Shown here piece by piece: positions 8,892 through 16,465 of a DNA stretch of 64,000 nt. Position 1 is the first letter of the stretch. Every line of letters starts with the position of its first letter. Below the pieces are notes generated by a model that ran no database searches, was not told the origin of the DNA, and worked only from the letters and a program-made list of their open reading frames with translations. The stretch is taken from the NCBI RefSeq assembly GCF_002077945.1, contig NZ_LVYD01000046.1:210292-274291 (forward strand), written 5' to 3'. Origin of the DNA: Niastella vici. Its GTDB lineage: Bacteria > Bacteroidota > Bacteroidia > Chitinophagales > Chitinophagaceae. Made by a program: the position numbers and the translations under genes.

Positions 8892-8930
8892 ATTTTCATT
8901 TAACACATAATCCCATGAAAATTTTGCCAT
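8884..8930. repeat. Perfect 16-bp inverted repeat overlapping the FKBP promoter
   Basis: ATGGCAAAATTTTCAT (8884-8899) and its exact complement (8915-8930) are separated by 15 nt. No U-tract follows in either direction, so it is not a standard terminator. It may be an operator or an RNA hairpin at the end of the upstream gene. A smaller CCCGG-CTTG-CCGGG hairpin sits next to it at about 8937-8951. Confidence 0.6.
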
Positions 8931-9013
8931 AGCCTATCCCGGCTTGCCGGGAGTAAGATTCATGTGGCCAAACCACAATAAAAATTCCCAGATGAAACGA
9001 ATTCGACGGTGAA

Positions 9014-9649
9014 TTATTGCCGGTTTGCGGCCTGTGATCGTGTAGTATCGGCCACATTAGCCGGTTTGGTGGCTCCCAGGTTCTTGTACCGGTGCTCGTA
9101 TGGCTGGCCGCTTACTATGGCCAGTATGTCTTTTTCCAATGAAGTTACCGGCGATTCAACCACCCGGCCCACTTCGCGCTGGTTTTCGAAGATCAGCAGG
9201 GTGGGTACGCGGCGGATGTTCAACCCCTGTTCTTCATGGCCGGGACTTTGTTTATAAGCGGTATCGCTGTTGTTGAGGGTTATCAATTGTATTTGCGACG
9301 CTTTAACCCGGCAAAAGTCGAATATTTTGTATAGGCGGGGTACTTCCCGGCGGCTATCGCCACACCAGGTGCCCATAAACAGGAGGAACTGCTTATTCTT
9401 TAATAAAGGTTTTATTTGAGTGGCTGTGTTGCTGTCAACCGCATACGCTTCATAATTTTTAGTGTACCAAACATCAAATGGCGCTTTTGCCAGGCGTTCA
9501 CGGGTTGTTTTACCCAGGAGGATGAGGTTGCCTTTTTTATCAGTGGCCTCCATATTCACCGGTTGGGTTGCCTGGCCGGCCATTTTATGGGTGCAGGCGG
9601 CAATGATAAAAATGAAGATAGTGATAACAGTTATATGAATGTATTGCAT
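9014..9649 (-). CDS. Thioredoxin-fold lipoprotein with WCGDS active site
   Basis: A 211-residue thioredoxin-like protein. The N-terminus has a lipoprotein signal (FIIAAC, Cys at about residue 19). The core has the thioredoxin strand FLLFMGTWCGDS followed by RREVPRL and the cis-Pro loop VPTLLIFE. The second active-site Cys is Ser (WCGDS), so simple dithiol exchange is not expected; a CxxS site suits mixed-disulfide or peroxidatic chemistry (inference). The protein is probably periplasmic and membrane-anchored. It stands alone, upstream of the FKBP gene on the same strand. Confidence 0.75.
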   Translation of the reverse strand: MQYIHITVITIFIFIIAACTHKMAGQATQPVNMEATDKKGNLILLGKTTRERLAKAPFDVWYTKNYEAYAVDSNTATQIKPLLKNKQFLLFMGTWCGDSRREVPRLYKIFDFCRVKASQIQLITLNNSDTAYKQSPGHEEQGLNIRRVPTLLIFENQREVGRVVESPVTSLEKDILAIVSGQPYEHRYKNLGATKPANVADTTRSQAANRQ

Positions 9650-9797
9650 ACAATTTTAATTAAAAGGTGATAGCTATGTAATGAATAAACAGGCGGCCAT
9701 GATGCCGGTGTGGCATACAGCTGCAAAGGATATTAAATGCCCTGAAACGGGCATAATGATCCTGTAAGGCCAGGGGCCAAAAACTTTAAGTGTACAA

Positions 9798-10133
9798 TTA
9801 GGCGAATTGTATGCTTCGGGGAGGCTGAAAAATGGCGGCAGTGGCTGTTTCGGGAATAACCTCCAGATAAGCCATTTCATACGTAATGAGAATAACAGGT
9901 GATTGCCAGCTTTGCACCAGCTCATGAAAGAATACTATGTCTTCTGTTTTTTCCTTTATAGTGGAGGCGGTATGAGGGGTGCCATCTTTGTGTGTATCGA
10001 GTAGTTGTTTAACGCAATCGCAACTCGTGGCGGTATAAATGGAAGCGAGCTTACAATGCCAGTAACTGACCAGCTTGCCGTATTGCAAGGCCAAAAAGGC
10101 AGTTAAACAGATAATGGCAGTTAAAGATCGCAC
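9798..10133 (-). CDS. Small hypothetical exported protein
   Basis: A 111-residue protein starting at GTG, with no family I can name confidently. The N-terminus is a hydrophobic signal/anchor (SLTAIICLTAFLALQYG) followed by a short Cys/His-containing stretch (YWHCKLA, SCDCVKQ), a pattern seen in small Bacteroidota proteins near metal-handling or TonB genes (recollection, unverified). It is divergent from the thioesterase gene. Confidence 0.5.
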   Translation of the reverse strand: MRSLTAIICLTAFLALQYGKLVSYWHCKLASIYTATSCDCVKQLLDTHKDGTPHTASTIKEKTEDIVFFHELVQSWQSPVILITYEMAYLEVIPETATAAIFQPPRSIQFA

Positions 10134-10216
10134 GTAACAGGATTTGGGTTTTAACGAAATGTACTAATAATACTAATAACTCTATAATTTTAGGGTAATC
10201 AATTTAAACAAATATT

Positions 10217-10654
10217 ATGAGCGGCTATATTAAACCTTTGGAGATCCGCTGGTCTGACCTTGACCCAAATTTTCATTTGCGGCATTCCGTTTATTATGAT
10301 TTTGGGGCTTATGTGCGCGTTGTTTTTCTGGGCGAACATGGGTTAACACCTGCGGTGATGGTAAAGCACCAGTTTGGGCCAATATTGTTCAGGGAAGAAT
10401 GTGTGTTCAAACGGGAGCTTAAAATGGGCGATGTAATAACCATTGACCTGCAACTGTTGAAAACCCGCCCAGATTATTCGCGGTGGAGCATTCAGCATTA
10501 TATTAGGAAAAATGGCGATGAAATAGCTGCCATTCTTACCGTTGACGGCGCCTGGATGGATGTGCAGCAGCGCAAGCTCACGGTTCCGCCAGATACAGTA
10601 AAACATGTATTTGAGAAAATGCCTAAGGCTGAACATTTTATATGGGATAAATAA
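10217..10654 (+). CDS. Acyl-CoA thioesterase, 4-hydroxybenzoyl-CoA thioesterase (hotdog) family
   Basis: A 145-residue single hotdog domain. The N-terminal signature RWSDLDPNFHLRHSVYYDFG carries the family Asp/His positions (D-x-D-x-N-x-H) that activate thioester hydrolysis, and the beta-strand FREECVFKRELKMGD is typical. It is expected to hydrolyse acyl-CoA in the cytoplasm; the substrate is unknown. It is a single gene, divergent from the small exported protein. Confidence 0.8.
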   Translation: MSGYIKPLEIRWSDLDPNFHLRHSVYYDFGAYVRVVFLGEHGLTPAVMVKHQFGPILFREECVFKRELKMGDVITIDLQLLKTRPDYSRWSIQHYIRKNGDEIAAILTVDGAWMDVQQRKLTVPPDTVKHVFEKMPKAEHFIWDK

Positions 10655-10711
10655 CCAGGAGACTTAACAACTTTTTACCATTTAACACGTTATTTTAGCT
10701 GAATTATTTTA

Positions 10712-11452
10712 ATGAATATCTCTATGAAACGAATAGTATTACCCCTGTTACTGCTTACCAGTGTTGCATCATTTGCACAAAGTAGCTTGTTGAAGAAAGC
10801 AAGCAGTGTGTTGAATAAGGCCACTTCCTCTACCGGCAAAACCTCTTTGACCAATGATGAAATTGTTTCCGGTTTAAAAGAAGCATTATCTGTTGGCGCC
10901 AAGAACAGTGCTAATAAATTATCGGCTGTGGATGGTTTTTTTGCCAATGCTGCCATTAAAGTGTTGATGCCGCCCGAAGCGCAGAAAGTTGAAAAAGCCT
11001 TGCGTGCTGCAGGCATGGGCAAGCTCGTTGATAACGCTATTTTATCAATGAACCGGGCTGCCGAAGATGCCAGCAAGTCAGCGGCGCCTATTTTTGTGAA
11101 TGCTATCACAAGTATGAGCATTACAGATGCATTAAATATTTTAAAAGGAAGCGATACGGCGGCTACGGGTTACCTGCGCGGTAAAACAACAGCGGCACTT
11201 TCCAGTGCATTCCGTCCGGTAATTGATACTGCCTTGCAAAAAACGGCAGCCACTTCATACTGGAAAACCGTATTTGATGCTTACAATAAGCTCCCGACTA
11301 CCTTTAATAAAATAAATCCTGATCTGGCTGGTTATGTTACTGAAAAATCATTGAGTGGCATGTTTTACCAGGTAGCTCAGGAAGAGCAAAAGATCCGCAA
11401 GGATCCTGCTGCCCGTGTTACTGATATCCTGAAAAAAGTGTTCGGCAGCTAA
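10712..11452 (+). CDS. DUF4197-family exported protein
   Basis: A 246-residue helical protein that matches DUF4197 by its pattern: a signal peptide (MKRIVLPLLLLTSVASFAQS), then LTNDEIVSGLKEAL, a block around VLMPPEAQKVEKALR and a final TDILKKVF helix. Family function is unknown. A second ATG at 10724 begins the signal peptide directly and may be the true start. The gene ends just before a strong terminator. Confidence 0.8.
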   Translation: MNISMKRIVLPLLLLTSVASFAQSSLLKKASSVLNKATSSTGKTSLTNDEIVSGLKEALSVGAKNSANKLSAVDGFFANAAIKVLMPPEAQKVEKALRAAGMGKLVDNAILSMNRAAEDASKSAAPIFVNAITSMSITDALNILKGSDTAATGYLRGKTTAALSSAFRPVIDTALQKTAATSYWKTVFDAYNKLPTTFNKINPDLAGYVTEKSLSGMFYQVAQEEQKIRKDPAARVTDILKKVFGS

Positions 11453-11490
11453 TTTTCTTCCTCATCTGCTTTGAGTTTTATTATAAATTG

Positions 11491-11519
11491 CATCCCGACC
11501 TGTCGGGATGTTTTTTTTA
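11491..11519 (+). terminator. Rho-independent terminator after the DUF4197 gene
   Basis: CATCCCGA-CCTG-TCGGGATG hairpin followed by eight T. It lies 14 nt before the MFS gene start, so the MFS start must be the ATG at 11533, not the in-frame TTG at 11488. Confidence 0.85.
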
Positions 11520-11532
11520 TAATAACAGTCAC

Positions 11533-12741
11533 ATGATCACGAAAACGCTTTCCCTGTACAAAAACGCTTATAGCGGATTGTCTTCCTCTACCTGGTGGCT
11601 GTCGTTTGTAATGTTGGTGAACCGCAGCGGCACCATGGTATTGCCTTTCATGACCATTTATTTAACCAGCCCTTCCATGGGTTATTCCATAGGACAGGCA
11701 GGCTTTGTTATGGCCTTGTGGGGGCTGGGTGCGGTAACGGGTGCATTCCTGGGTGGAAAGCTGACAGATCGCATAGGATTTTACCCGGTTCAGCTCATCA
11801 CCCTGCTGGGTGGGGGTGTATTGTTTATGTTTTTGGGGCATATGAAAACATATCCGCTGATCTGTTTATTCACCTATTTACTCAGTTTGGTGAATGAAGC
11901 CTTCAGGCCGGCCAATTCCACTGCGATCATTACGTATGCCAAAGAGGAAAACCGCACCCGTTCGTATGCACTTAACCGGTTGGCCATTAACCTCGGATGG
12001 GCGGTTGGCAGCGCCATTGGCGGTTTGCTGGCAGCTATCAATTATGAATTGTTGTTTTGGGTTGATGGCGCTACGAATATTGTGGCTGCTTTGCTGTTAA
12101 GTTATTTTTTGCATCCATCAAAACAGGTAAGGCCGGCTAAAAAGGAAACCGTTGCCGATCCTTCGCACTCCGCTTACCGCGATAAAGTTTATTTATTCTT
12201 TATCGTACTGGTGATACTGTTTGCCGCCTGTTTTTTTCAATTGTTCACCAACCTGAATGCCTATTACAAGATCGAACTGCATTTCAATGAACGGTTCATT
12301 GGTTTAATAGGCGCGATCAACGGCATCATGATCTCTATAATTGAAATGGTATTGATCTTTAAGCTGGAGGGCCGGCGGTCGAATATTTTTTATATTTCGA
12401 GAGGTGTATGCCTGGTAGGCGTTGCCTATTTTATGCTGAATATCTTTCACATCAATCATGTTATGGCCCTGTTGATGATGGTGGTGATGACGATGGGCGA
12501 AATACTGGCATTACCATTTATGAACACCTTCTGGACCTCGCGCAGCGCCCACCACAACCGCGGTCAGTATGCAGGTTTATATACCATTGCATGGTCAATT
12601 GCCCAAACGGGCGGCCCCTTTTTGGCAGCACAACTGGCAGAACATGCCGGTTTTAAAGTATTGTGGTGGGTATTGGGGGCAACCTCTTTTGCTACTGCCC
12701 TGGGATTCCTGTGGTTGAAAAAGTATATGGAGAAAGGATAA
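11533..12741 (+). CDS. Major facilitator superfamily transporter
   Basis: A 402-residue permease with about 12 predicted membrane segments. Motif A between TM2 and TM3 is GGKLTDRIGF, and the N-terminal half contains NRSGTMVLPFMTIYL, a pattern of drug/H+ antiporter-like MFS proteins (MdtH/YdeE type). Substrate unknown. The start codon follows a terminator hairpin closely. The downstream rRNA methyltransferase ATG is 15 nt after the stop on the same strand. Confidence 0.85.
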   Translation: MITKTLSLYKNAYSGLSSSTWWLSFVMLVNRSGTMVLPFMTIYLTSPSMGYSIGQAGFVMALWGLGAVTGAFLGGKLTDRIGFYPVQLITLLGGGVLFMFLGHMKTYPLICLFTYLLSLVNEAFRPANSTAIITYAKEENRTRSYALNRLAINLGWAVGSAIGGLLAAINYELLFWVDGATNIVAALLLSYFLHPSKQVRPAKKETVADPSHSAYRDKVYLFFIVLVILFAACFFQLFTNLNAYYKIELHFNERFIGLIGAINGIMISIIEMVLIFKLEGRRSNIFYISRGVCLVGVAYFMLNIFHINHVMALLMMVVMTMGEILALPFMNTFWTSRSAHHNRGQYAGLYTIAWSIAQTGGPFLAAQLAEHAGFKVLWWVLGATSFATALGFLWLKKYMEKG

Positions 12742-12743
12742 CG

Positions 12744-12751
12744 TACTTTTG
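12744..12751 (+). promoter_or_regulatory. -7 box four nt before a start codon
   Basis: TACTTTTG then CGCC then ATG (12756). The box matches TAnnTTTG, which would put the transcription start at or just before the start codon (a leaderless mRNA). No good -33 TTTG is seen at 19-21 nt. Confidence 0.4.
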
Positions 12752-12755
12752 CGCC

Positions 12756-13703
12756 ATGCTACCCGAAAAATTTGAGATGTTCCGCAACCGGCTTACCAAG
12801 GTGTACCGGCATATTGGCAAGCAGGCCAGGCGGCAGGGCATTACCTGTTATCGCATCTATGATCATGACCTGCCCGAATTCGCCCTTTGTATTGAACGGT
12901 ATGGCGATAATTTATACCTGGCCGAATACAAGCGGAAATTTGAAATGGCGGAGGTCGAGCATGAAGCCTGGCTCGAGGAATGCATTGTGCTGATATGCGA
13001 TGTGCTGCAAATGCCAGTCGACAATGTATACATCAAGGAACGGCAGCGCAAACCTGGCCGGTTGGGTCAATATCAACGGGTGGCTACTGAAGGGGCCAAT
13101 TTTATTGAGGAAGAAGCCGGCCTGAAATTTAAAGTGAACCTCAGCGATTATCTCGATACCGGTTTATTCCTCGATCATCGTATTACGCGGGGCATGGTGC
13201 GTGAGGAAGCCAATGGCAAAAGAGTGCTGAACCTGTTTTGTTATACCGGTTCCTTTTCGGTGTATGCAGCGGCGGGCGGCGCCGCCGAAGTAACTTCGGT
13301 TGATCTGTCAAAAACCTATTTGCAATGGGCCGAAGAAAACATGCGCGTGAATGATTTCTTCGATGAAAAAAAGCATCATTATATTCATGCCGATGTAAAG
13401 CAATACCTCGATTCACTGGCGCCTGCTTCATTCGACCTGGTGATCATGGACCCGCCCACTTTCAGCAACAGCAAGCGCATGAAAGATTTTCTCGACATTC
13501 AACGCGATCATGCCGAATTACTGAACAAGACCTTACAGGCGCTTGCTCCCGGCGGCGTCATTTATTTCAGCACCAATTACCGCAAATTCGAACTGGAAAG
13601 GGACCTGATCAATGCTGCCGATATAAAAGATATCACCCGGGCCACTACGCCATTCGACTTCGAAGGAAAGCTGTTCAGGTATTGTTTCAAAATAAAGAAA
13701 TAA
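12756..13703 (+). CDS. Class I SAM-dependent rRNA methyltransferase (RlmK domain-like)
   Basis: A 315-residue protein resembling the C-terminal RlmK half of E. coli RlmL, which makes m7G2069 in 23S rRNA. The Rossmann motif I region is VLNLFCYTGSFSVYAAAGGA, motif II is SVDLSKTYL, and motif IV is the DPPTFSNSKRM block. The N-terminal ~150 residues are the usual substrate-binding extension. It is shorter than full RlmL (about 700), so the m2G half is absent here. The start at 12756 is chosen by the -7 box just before it and by homology of pattern. Confidence 0.85.
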   Translation: MLPEKFEMFRNRLTKVYRHIGKQARRQGITCYRIYDHDLPEFALCIERYGDNLYLAEYKRKFEMAEVEHEAWLEECIVLICDVLQMPVDNVYIKERQRKPGRLGQYQRVATEGANFIEEEAGLKFKVNLSDYLDTGLFLDHRITRGMVREEANGKRVLNLFCYTGSFSVYAAAGGAAEVTSVDLSKTYLQWAEENMRVNDFFDEKKHHYIHADVKQYLDSLAPASFDLVIMDPPTFSNSKRMKDFLDIQRDHAELLNKTLQALAPGGVIYFSTNYRKFELERDLINAADIKDITRATTPFDFEGKLFRYCFKIKK

Positions 13704-13717
13704 AGCTTTTGTTAGTG

Positions 13718-13764
13718 GAATACAGCTGCAAACAAACGCTGATTGCAGCTGTATTCGCTTTTTC
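13718..13764 (+). terminator. Rho-independent terminator after the rRNA methyltransferase gene
   Basis: A perfect 14-bp stem (GAATACAGCTGCAA and its complement), 11-nt loop, then GCTTTTTC. Confidence 0.8.
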
Positions 13765-13797
13765 ATTCTTCATTTATTATTCCTTATTCTTCATTTC

Positions 13798-14616
13798 CTA
13801 CCTGATCTGTCCTCTTATTAAGCCCGAGCCATGACGGCGTGAATGGGCATTTACGTACATGGGATCGTTTACAAGCGAATTATATTGCGCGTCGGGCAAC
13901 GGGTTCGAGATCTTCAGCACGCCAAAATCAGTCACGCTGTTGCAAAGGAAAATAAGCGGTGAACCGTTGGCGCCTGCTGCACCCGGGTGAATATGCGACA
14001 CTGTTAGGGTGTCATTGCTTTCGAGGTTATTGACGGTAACTTTTGAGTACAATACTTTATCATCTGTTAACCGCAGAATGGCTGTGCCGGTAGCCGTTGT
14101 GGTAACCGCGGGCACTTCATTTGCGCCAGTCATGGGTATATCCATGGCCAGTACAATAGCTTTATCCAATTGGCCACGTGCCAGTCCGCCCGGCTGTTGC
14201 TGGGAATGCACATTTACATAAACCGGTTTGCCAAGCAACGTATCAATTTGTCCCTGGCGTAAATTGGTGACGGTGCCGGTTGTACCGGGGCCTATAAATG
14301 TGGGGTTGAATGGGATAAGAACACCGGCCGAAGTACCTGCGTCACCGGCGTGAATATGGGCATTGGTCAATTGATCGCTGGCCGACAGGTTATGGATATG
14401 AAGAGTATATTTCAGGGAGTTGTCTGAAAGCAGTTCTATGGTAGCTTCTCCTTCTTCATTTCTTCCGGCAGGTGCGGGCACCTCATAGATCGCTTTCATT
14501 TCCACTGTCCATTTTTTCACTGTGGAAGGGCCTGAGTCGGAATCGTGTTTGCAGCCTTGAAATATCAGTGCAAGCAATACAATGCCTGCTCCCGTTACGG
14601 GCAGTAATCGTTTCAT
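13798..14616 (-). CDS. Lipoprotein with two CHRD domains
   Basis: A 272-residue exported lipoprotein (signal ending LIFQGC). Two CHRD-type repeats follow, each with an E-VPAPAG/NEVPAVTT opening, an NAHIH or SHIHPG motif and a closing VNVHSQQQPGGLARGQL or VNAHSRRHGSGLIRGQIR. CHRD domains occur in chordin and in many bacterial cell-surface proteins; biochemical function is unknown. The gene converges on the rRNA methyltransferase gene. Confidence 0.85.
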   Translation of the reverse strand: MKRLLPVTGAGIVLLALIFQGCKHDSDSGPSTVKKWTVEMKAIYEVPAPAGRNEEGEATIELLSDNSLKYTLHIHNLSASDQLTNAHIHAGDAGTSAGVLIPFNPTFIGPGTTGTVTNLRQGQIDTLLGKPVYVNVHSQQQPGGLARGQLDKAIVLAMDIPMTGANEVPAVTTTATGTAILRLTDDKVLYSKVTVNNLESNDTLTVSHIHPGAAGANGSPLIFLCNSVTDFGVLKISNPLPDAQYNSLVNDPMYVNAHSRRHGSGLIRGQIR

Positions 14617-14693
14617 ACATTATGTTTTGGAATGATTAGAGTTCGATGTATGAATACGCAAAGGGAGAACCGTGGGTTGCCTATGGAACCTAA

Positions 14694-14736
14694 AACAAAA
14701 ATGCCTGATGCAACACCAGCGTCTGCATCAGGCATT
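14694..14736 (-). terminator. Rho-independent terminator after the M28 peptidase gene
   Basis: A perfect 13-bp stem (AATGCCTGATGCA and complement) with an 11-nt loop, followed on the minus strand by TTTTG. Confidence 0.8.
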
Positions 14737-14756
14737 CAGCGATTTGTATAATAAAG

Positions 14757-16283
14757 TTATTGTTGTGTAAGCGGAATATCCCTTTTCAGCATCTCATTGC
14801 GGTTGGCCATTTCCCAGGCGGTATAAAATACCAGCTGGGCCCTTTTGGCCATCAGGTTGTAATTGATCTTGTCGGGGGTGTCGCTGGGACGGTGGTAATC
14901 GTTATGGGTACCATTGAAATAGAAAATGATGGGTACGCCTTTGCGGGCAAAGTTGTAATGGTCGCTGCGATAATAAATACGTTCGGGATCTTTGGGCGCA
15001 TTGTATTTATAATCCAGTTCCAGTTTGGTGTATTTCTTATTCATTGCCTCGCTGATGGGGCGCAGGTCACTACTAAGTTTGTCATCGCCTACCACATAAA
15101 CATAATTGGTGCTGTCGCCTTCCTTGCGTTTGGGATCAATGCGGCCGATCATATCGATATTGAGGTCAGCTGTTGTTTTGTCGAGCGGGTATAGCGGATG
15201 ATCGCTATAGAATTCAGACCCCCATAAGCCTTTTTCTTCGCCCGATACGGTCATGAATACGATGGAGCGGCGGGGACCTTTACCGGCTGCTTTGGCTTTT
15301 GTAAATGCTTCGGCAAGCTCCAGTACGCTTACGGTGCCTGAACCATCGTCATCGGCGCCATAGTATATGATTGAATCGCCGCGTTTGCCCAGGTGATCAT
15401 AATGCGCAGTGATAAAAACAAATTCATCTTTTTTATCGCTGCCTTCCAGGAAACCGATCACATTGGTGCTGGCCAGTTCATTTATTTCTTTTTTGAATTC
15501 CAGCTTTACGTTGGCCTGGTATTTTTTAAAGGGCGAATTCCCGTTCTTCATGGCATCTTTCACCGCATCGAAATCGGCGCCCATAATGGCTTTGGCGATC
15601 TCTTCCGAAATGAAGAACGTATTGGGGTAAACGCTGTGTTGGAATCCATTCAGGTATGGCGACCCCTTAACGTAGGGCACGCCTTTGCGGGGAAAATTAT
15701 TCTGTACCATCAGGATGGCAGCGGCGCCGTTCTTTTGCGCCGTTTCCATAATAGTGAAAGGGTTCAACCGCCGGGTAGGGGTGCTGGCGCCTCCCGATGG
15801 GGCGGGCGGGTTTTGAAGGATCAGTACTATTTTGCCCTGTACATTGATGTCTTTATAATCATTGCGGGTGCTATCGCTGATGCCAGCGCCGGCAAATACC
15901 ACATCACTGCAAAAAATAGTGCTGGTATGCGCCATGTTCAGATTGATGATGAAATCGGTGTTTATCGAAAATTTCTGTCCGTTCACTTCTATAGAGGTGC
16001 TTATCAATGAGTCCTGGTAAATGGGATAACCTAATTGAAAATTACCTTTATTGCCCGGGATCAGGCCCAGCGATTTAAACTGGCTTTCAATGTATGCGGC
16101 TGCTTTGCGCTGGCCTTCTGTGGCTGTTTCACGCCCTTCCATTCCGGGGCCGGCTACGATGTATAAATGTTTCTTCAGATCATCTGGTGTTATCGAATTG
16201 GCAAATGGCTTGGGATCGGCTATTTTTTGCGCCGAAGCCGCCGAAGTGGCCGCCATAGCCATAACCAGGAGCATCCTTCTCAT
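14757..16283 (-). CDS. M28-family zinc aminopeptidase with PA domain
   Basis: A 508-residue exported metallopeptidase. A signal peptide (MRRMLLVMAMAATSAASAQ) precedes a protease-associated insert and the M28 core. Metal-ligand motifs are visible in order: TAHYDHLG (His), GADDDGSGT (bridging Asp), SGEEKGLWGS (catalytic Glu and Glu ligand), NIDMIGR (Asp) and THNDYHRPSDT (His). It likely removes N-terminal residues from peptides in the periplasm. The start at 16283 is chosen for the signal peptide and for the promoter 22 nt upstream. Confidence 0.9.
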   Translation of the reverse strand: MRRMLLVMAMAATSAASAQKIADPKPFANSITPDDLKKHLYIVAGPGMEGRETATEGQRKAAAYIESQFKSLGLIPGNKGNFQLGYPIYQDSLISTSIEVNGQKFSINTDFIINLNMAHTSTIFCSDVVFAGAGISDSTRNDYKDINVQGKIVLILQNPPAPSGGASTPTRRLNPFTIMETAQKNGAAAILMVQNNFPRKGVPYVKGSPYLNGFQHSVYPNTFFISEEIAKAIMGADFDAVKDAMKNGNSPFKKYQANVKLEFKKEINELASTNVIGFLEGSDKKDEFVFITAHYDHLGKRGDSIIYYGADDDGSGTVSVLELAEAFTKAKAAGKGPRRSIVFMTVSGEEKGLWGSEFYSDHPLYPLDKTTADLNIDMIGRIDPKRKEGDSTNYVYVVGDDKLSSDLRPISEAMNKKYTKLELDYKYNAPKDPERIYYRSDHYNFARKGVPIIFYFNGTHNDYHRPSDTPDKINYNLMAKRAQLVFYTAWEMANRNEMLKRDIPLTQQ

Positions 16284-16286
16284 AAT

Positions 16287-16314
16287 GTTATTTTTGTTTG
16301 AGTTCAAAAATAAC
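16287..16314. promoter_or_regulatory. M28 peptidase -7 box within a 10-bp inverted repeat
   Basis: On the minus strand the -7 box TATTTTTG is at 16305-16312, with TTTT about 20 nt upstream as a weak -33. The box forms one arm of a perfect palindrome, GTTATTTTTG-N8-CAAAAATAAC, a possible operator. Confidence 0.45.
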
Positions 16315-16334
16315 GAGTTGGATGGGATTTCGAA

Positions 16335-16392
16335 AAATTGATGGGTGAATGGTGAATGGTCAATGGGCAATGGTGAATAGGCAATATGCAAT
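16335..16392. repeat. Low-complexity intergenic repeat (GGTGAATGGTCAAT type)
   Basis: Tandem, imperfect 7-9-nt words (ATGGTGAATGGTCAATGGGC and variants) in the space between the M28 and ABC-F genes. A shorter relative (AATGGTCAATTGGCAAT) occurs near 22176-22192. No function known to me. Confidence 0.5.
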
Positions 16393-16465
16393 GATAGTAT
16401 GCAAACTACTAATATTCCACAGCCTGGCATCTGTTACCGGCACCCCCTTTAGGGGATGGGGGGTA

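Noticed and set aside
9674..9925. 83-codon minus-strand ORF
   Set aside because: Overlaps the better-supported small exported protein at 9798-10133 in another frame.
15393..16010. 205-codon plus-strand ORF under the M28 gene
   Set aside because: Antisense to a well-supported peptidase, with no recognisable domain.
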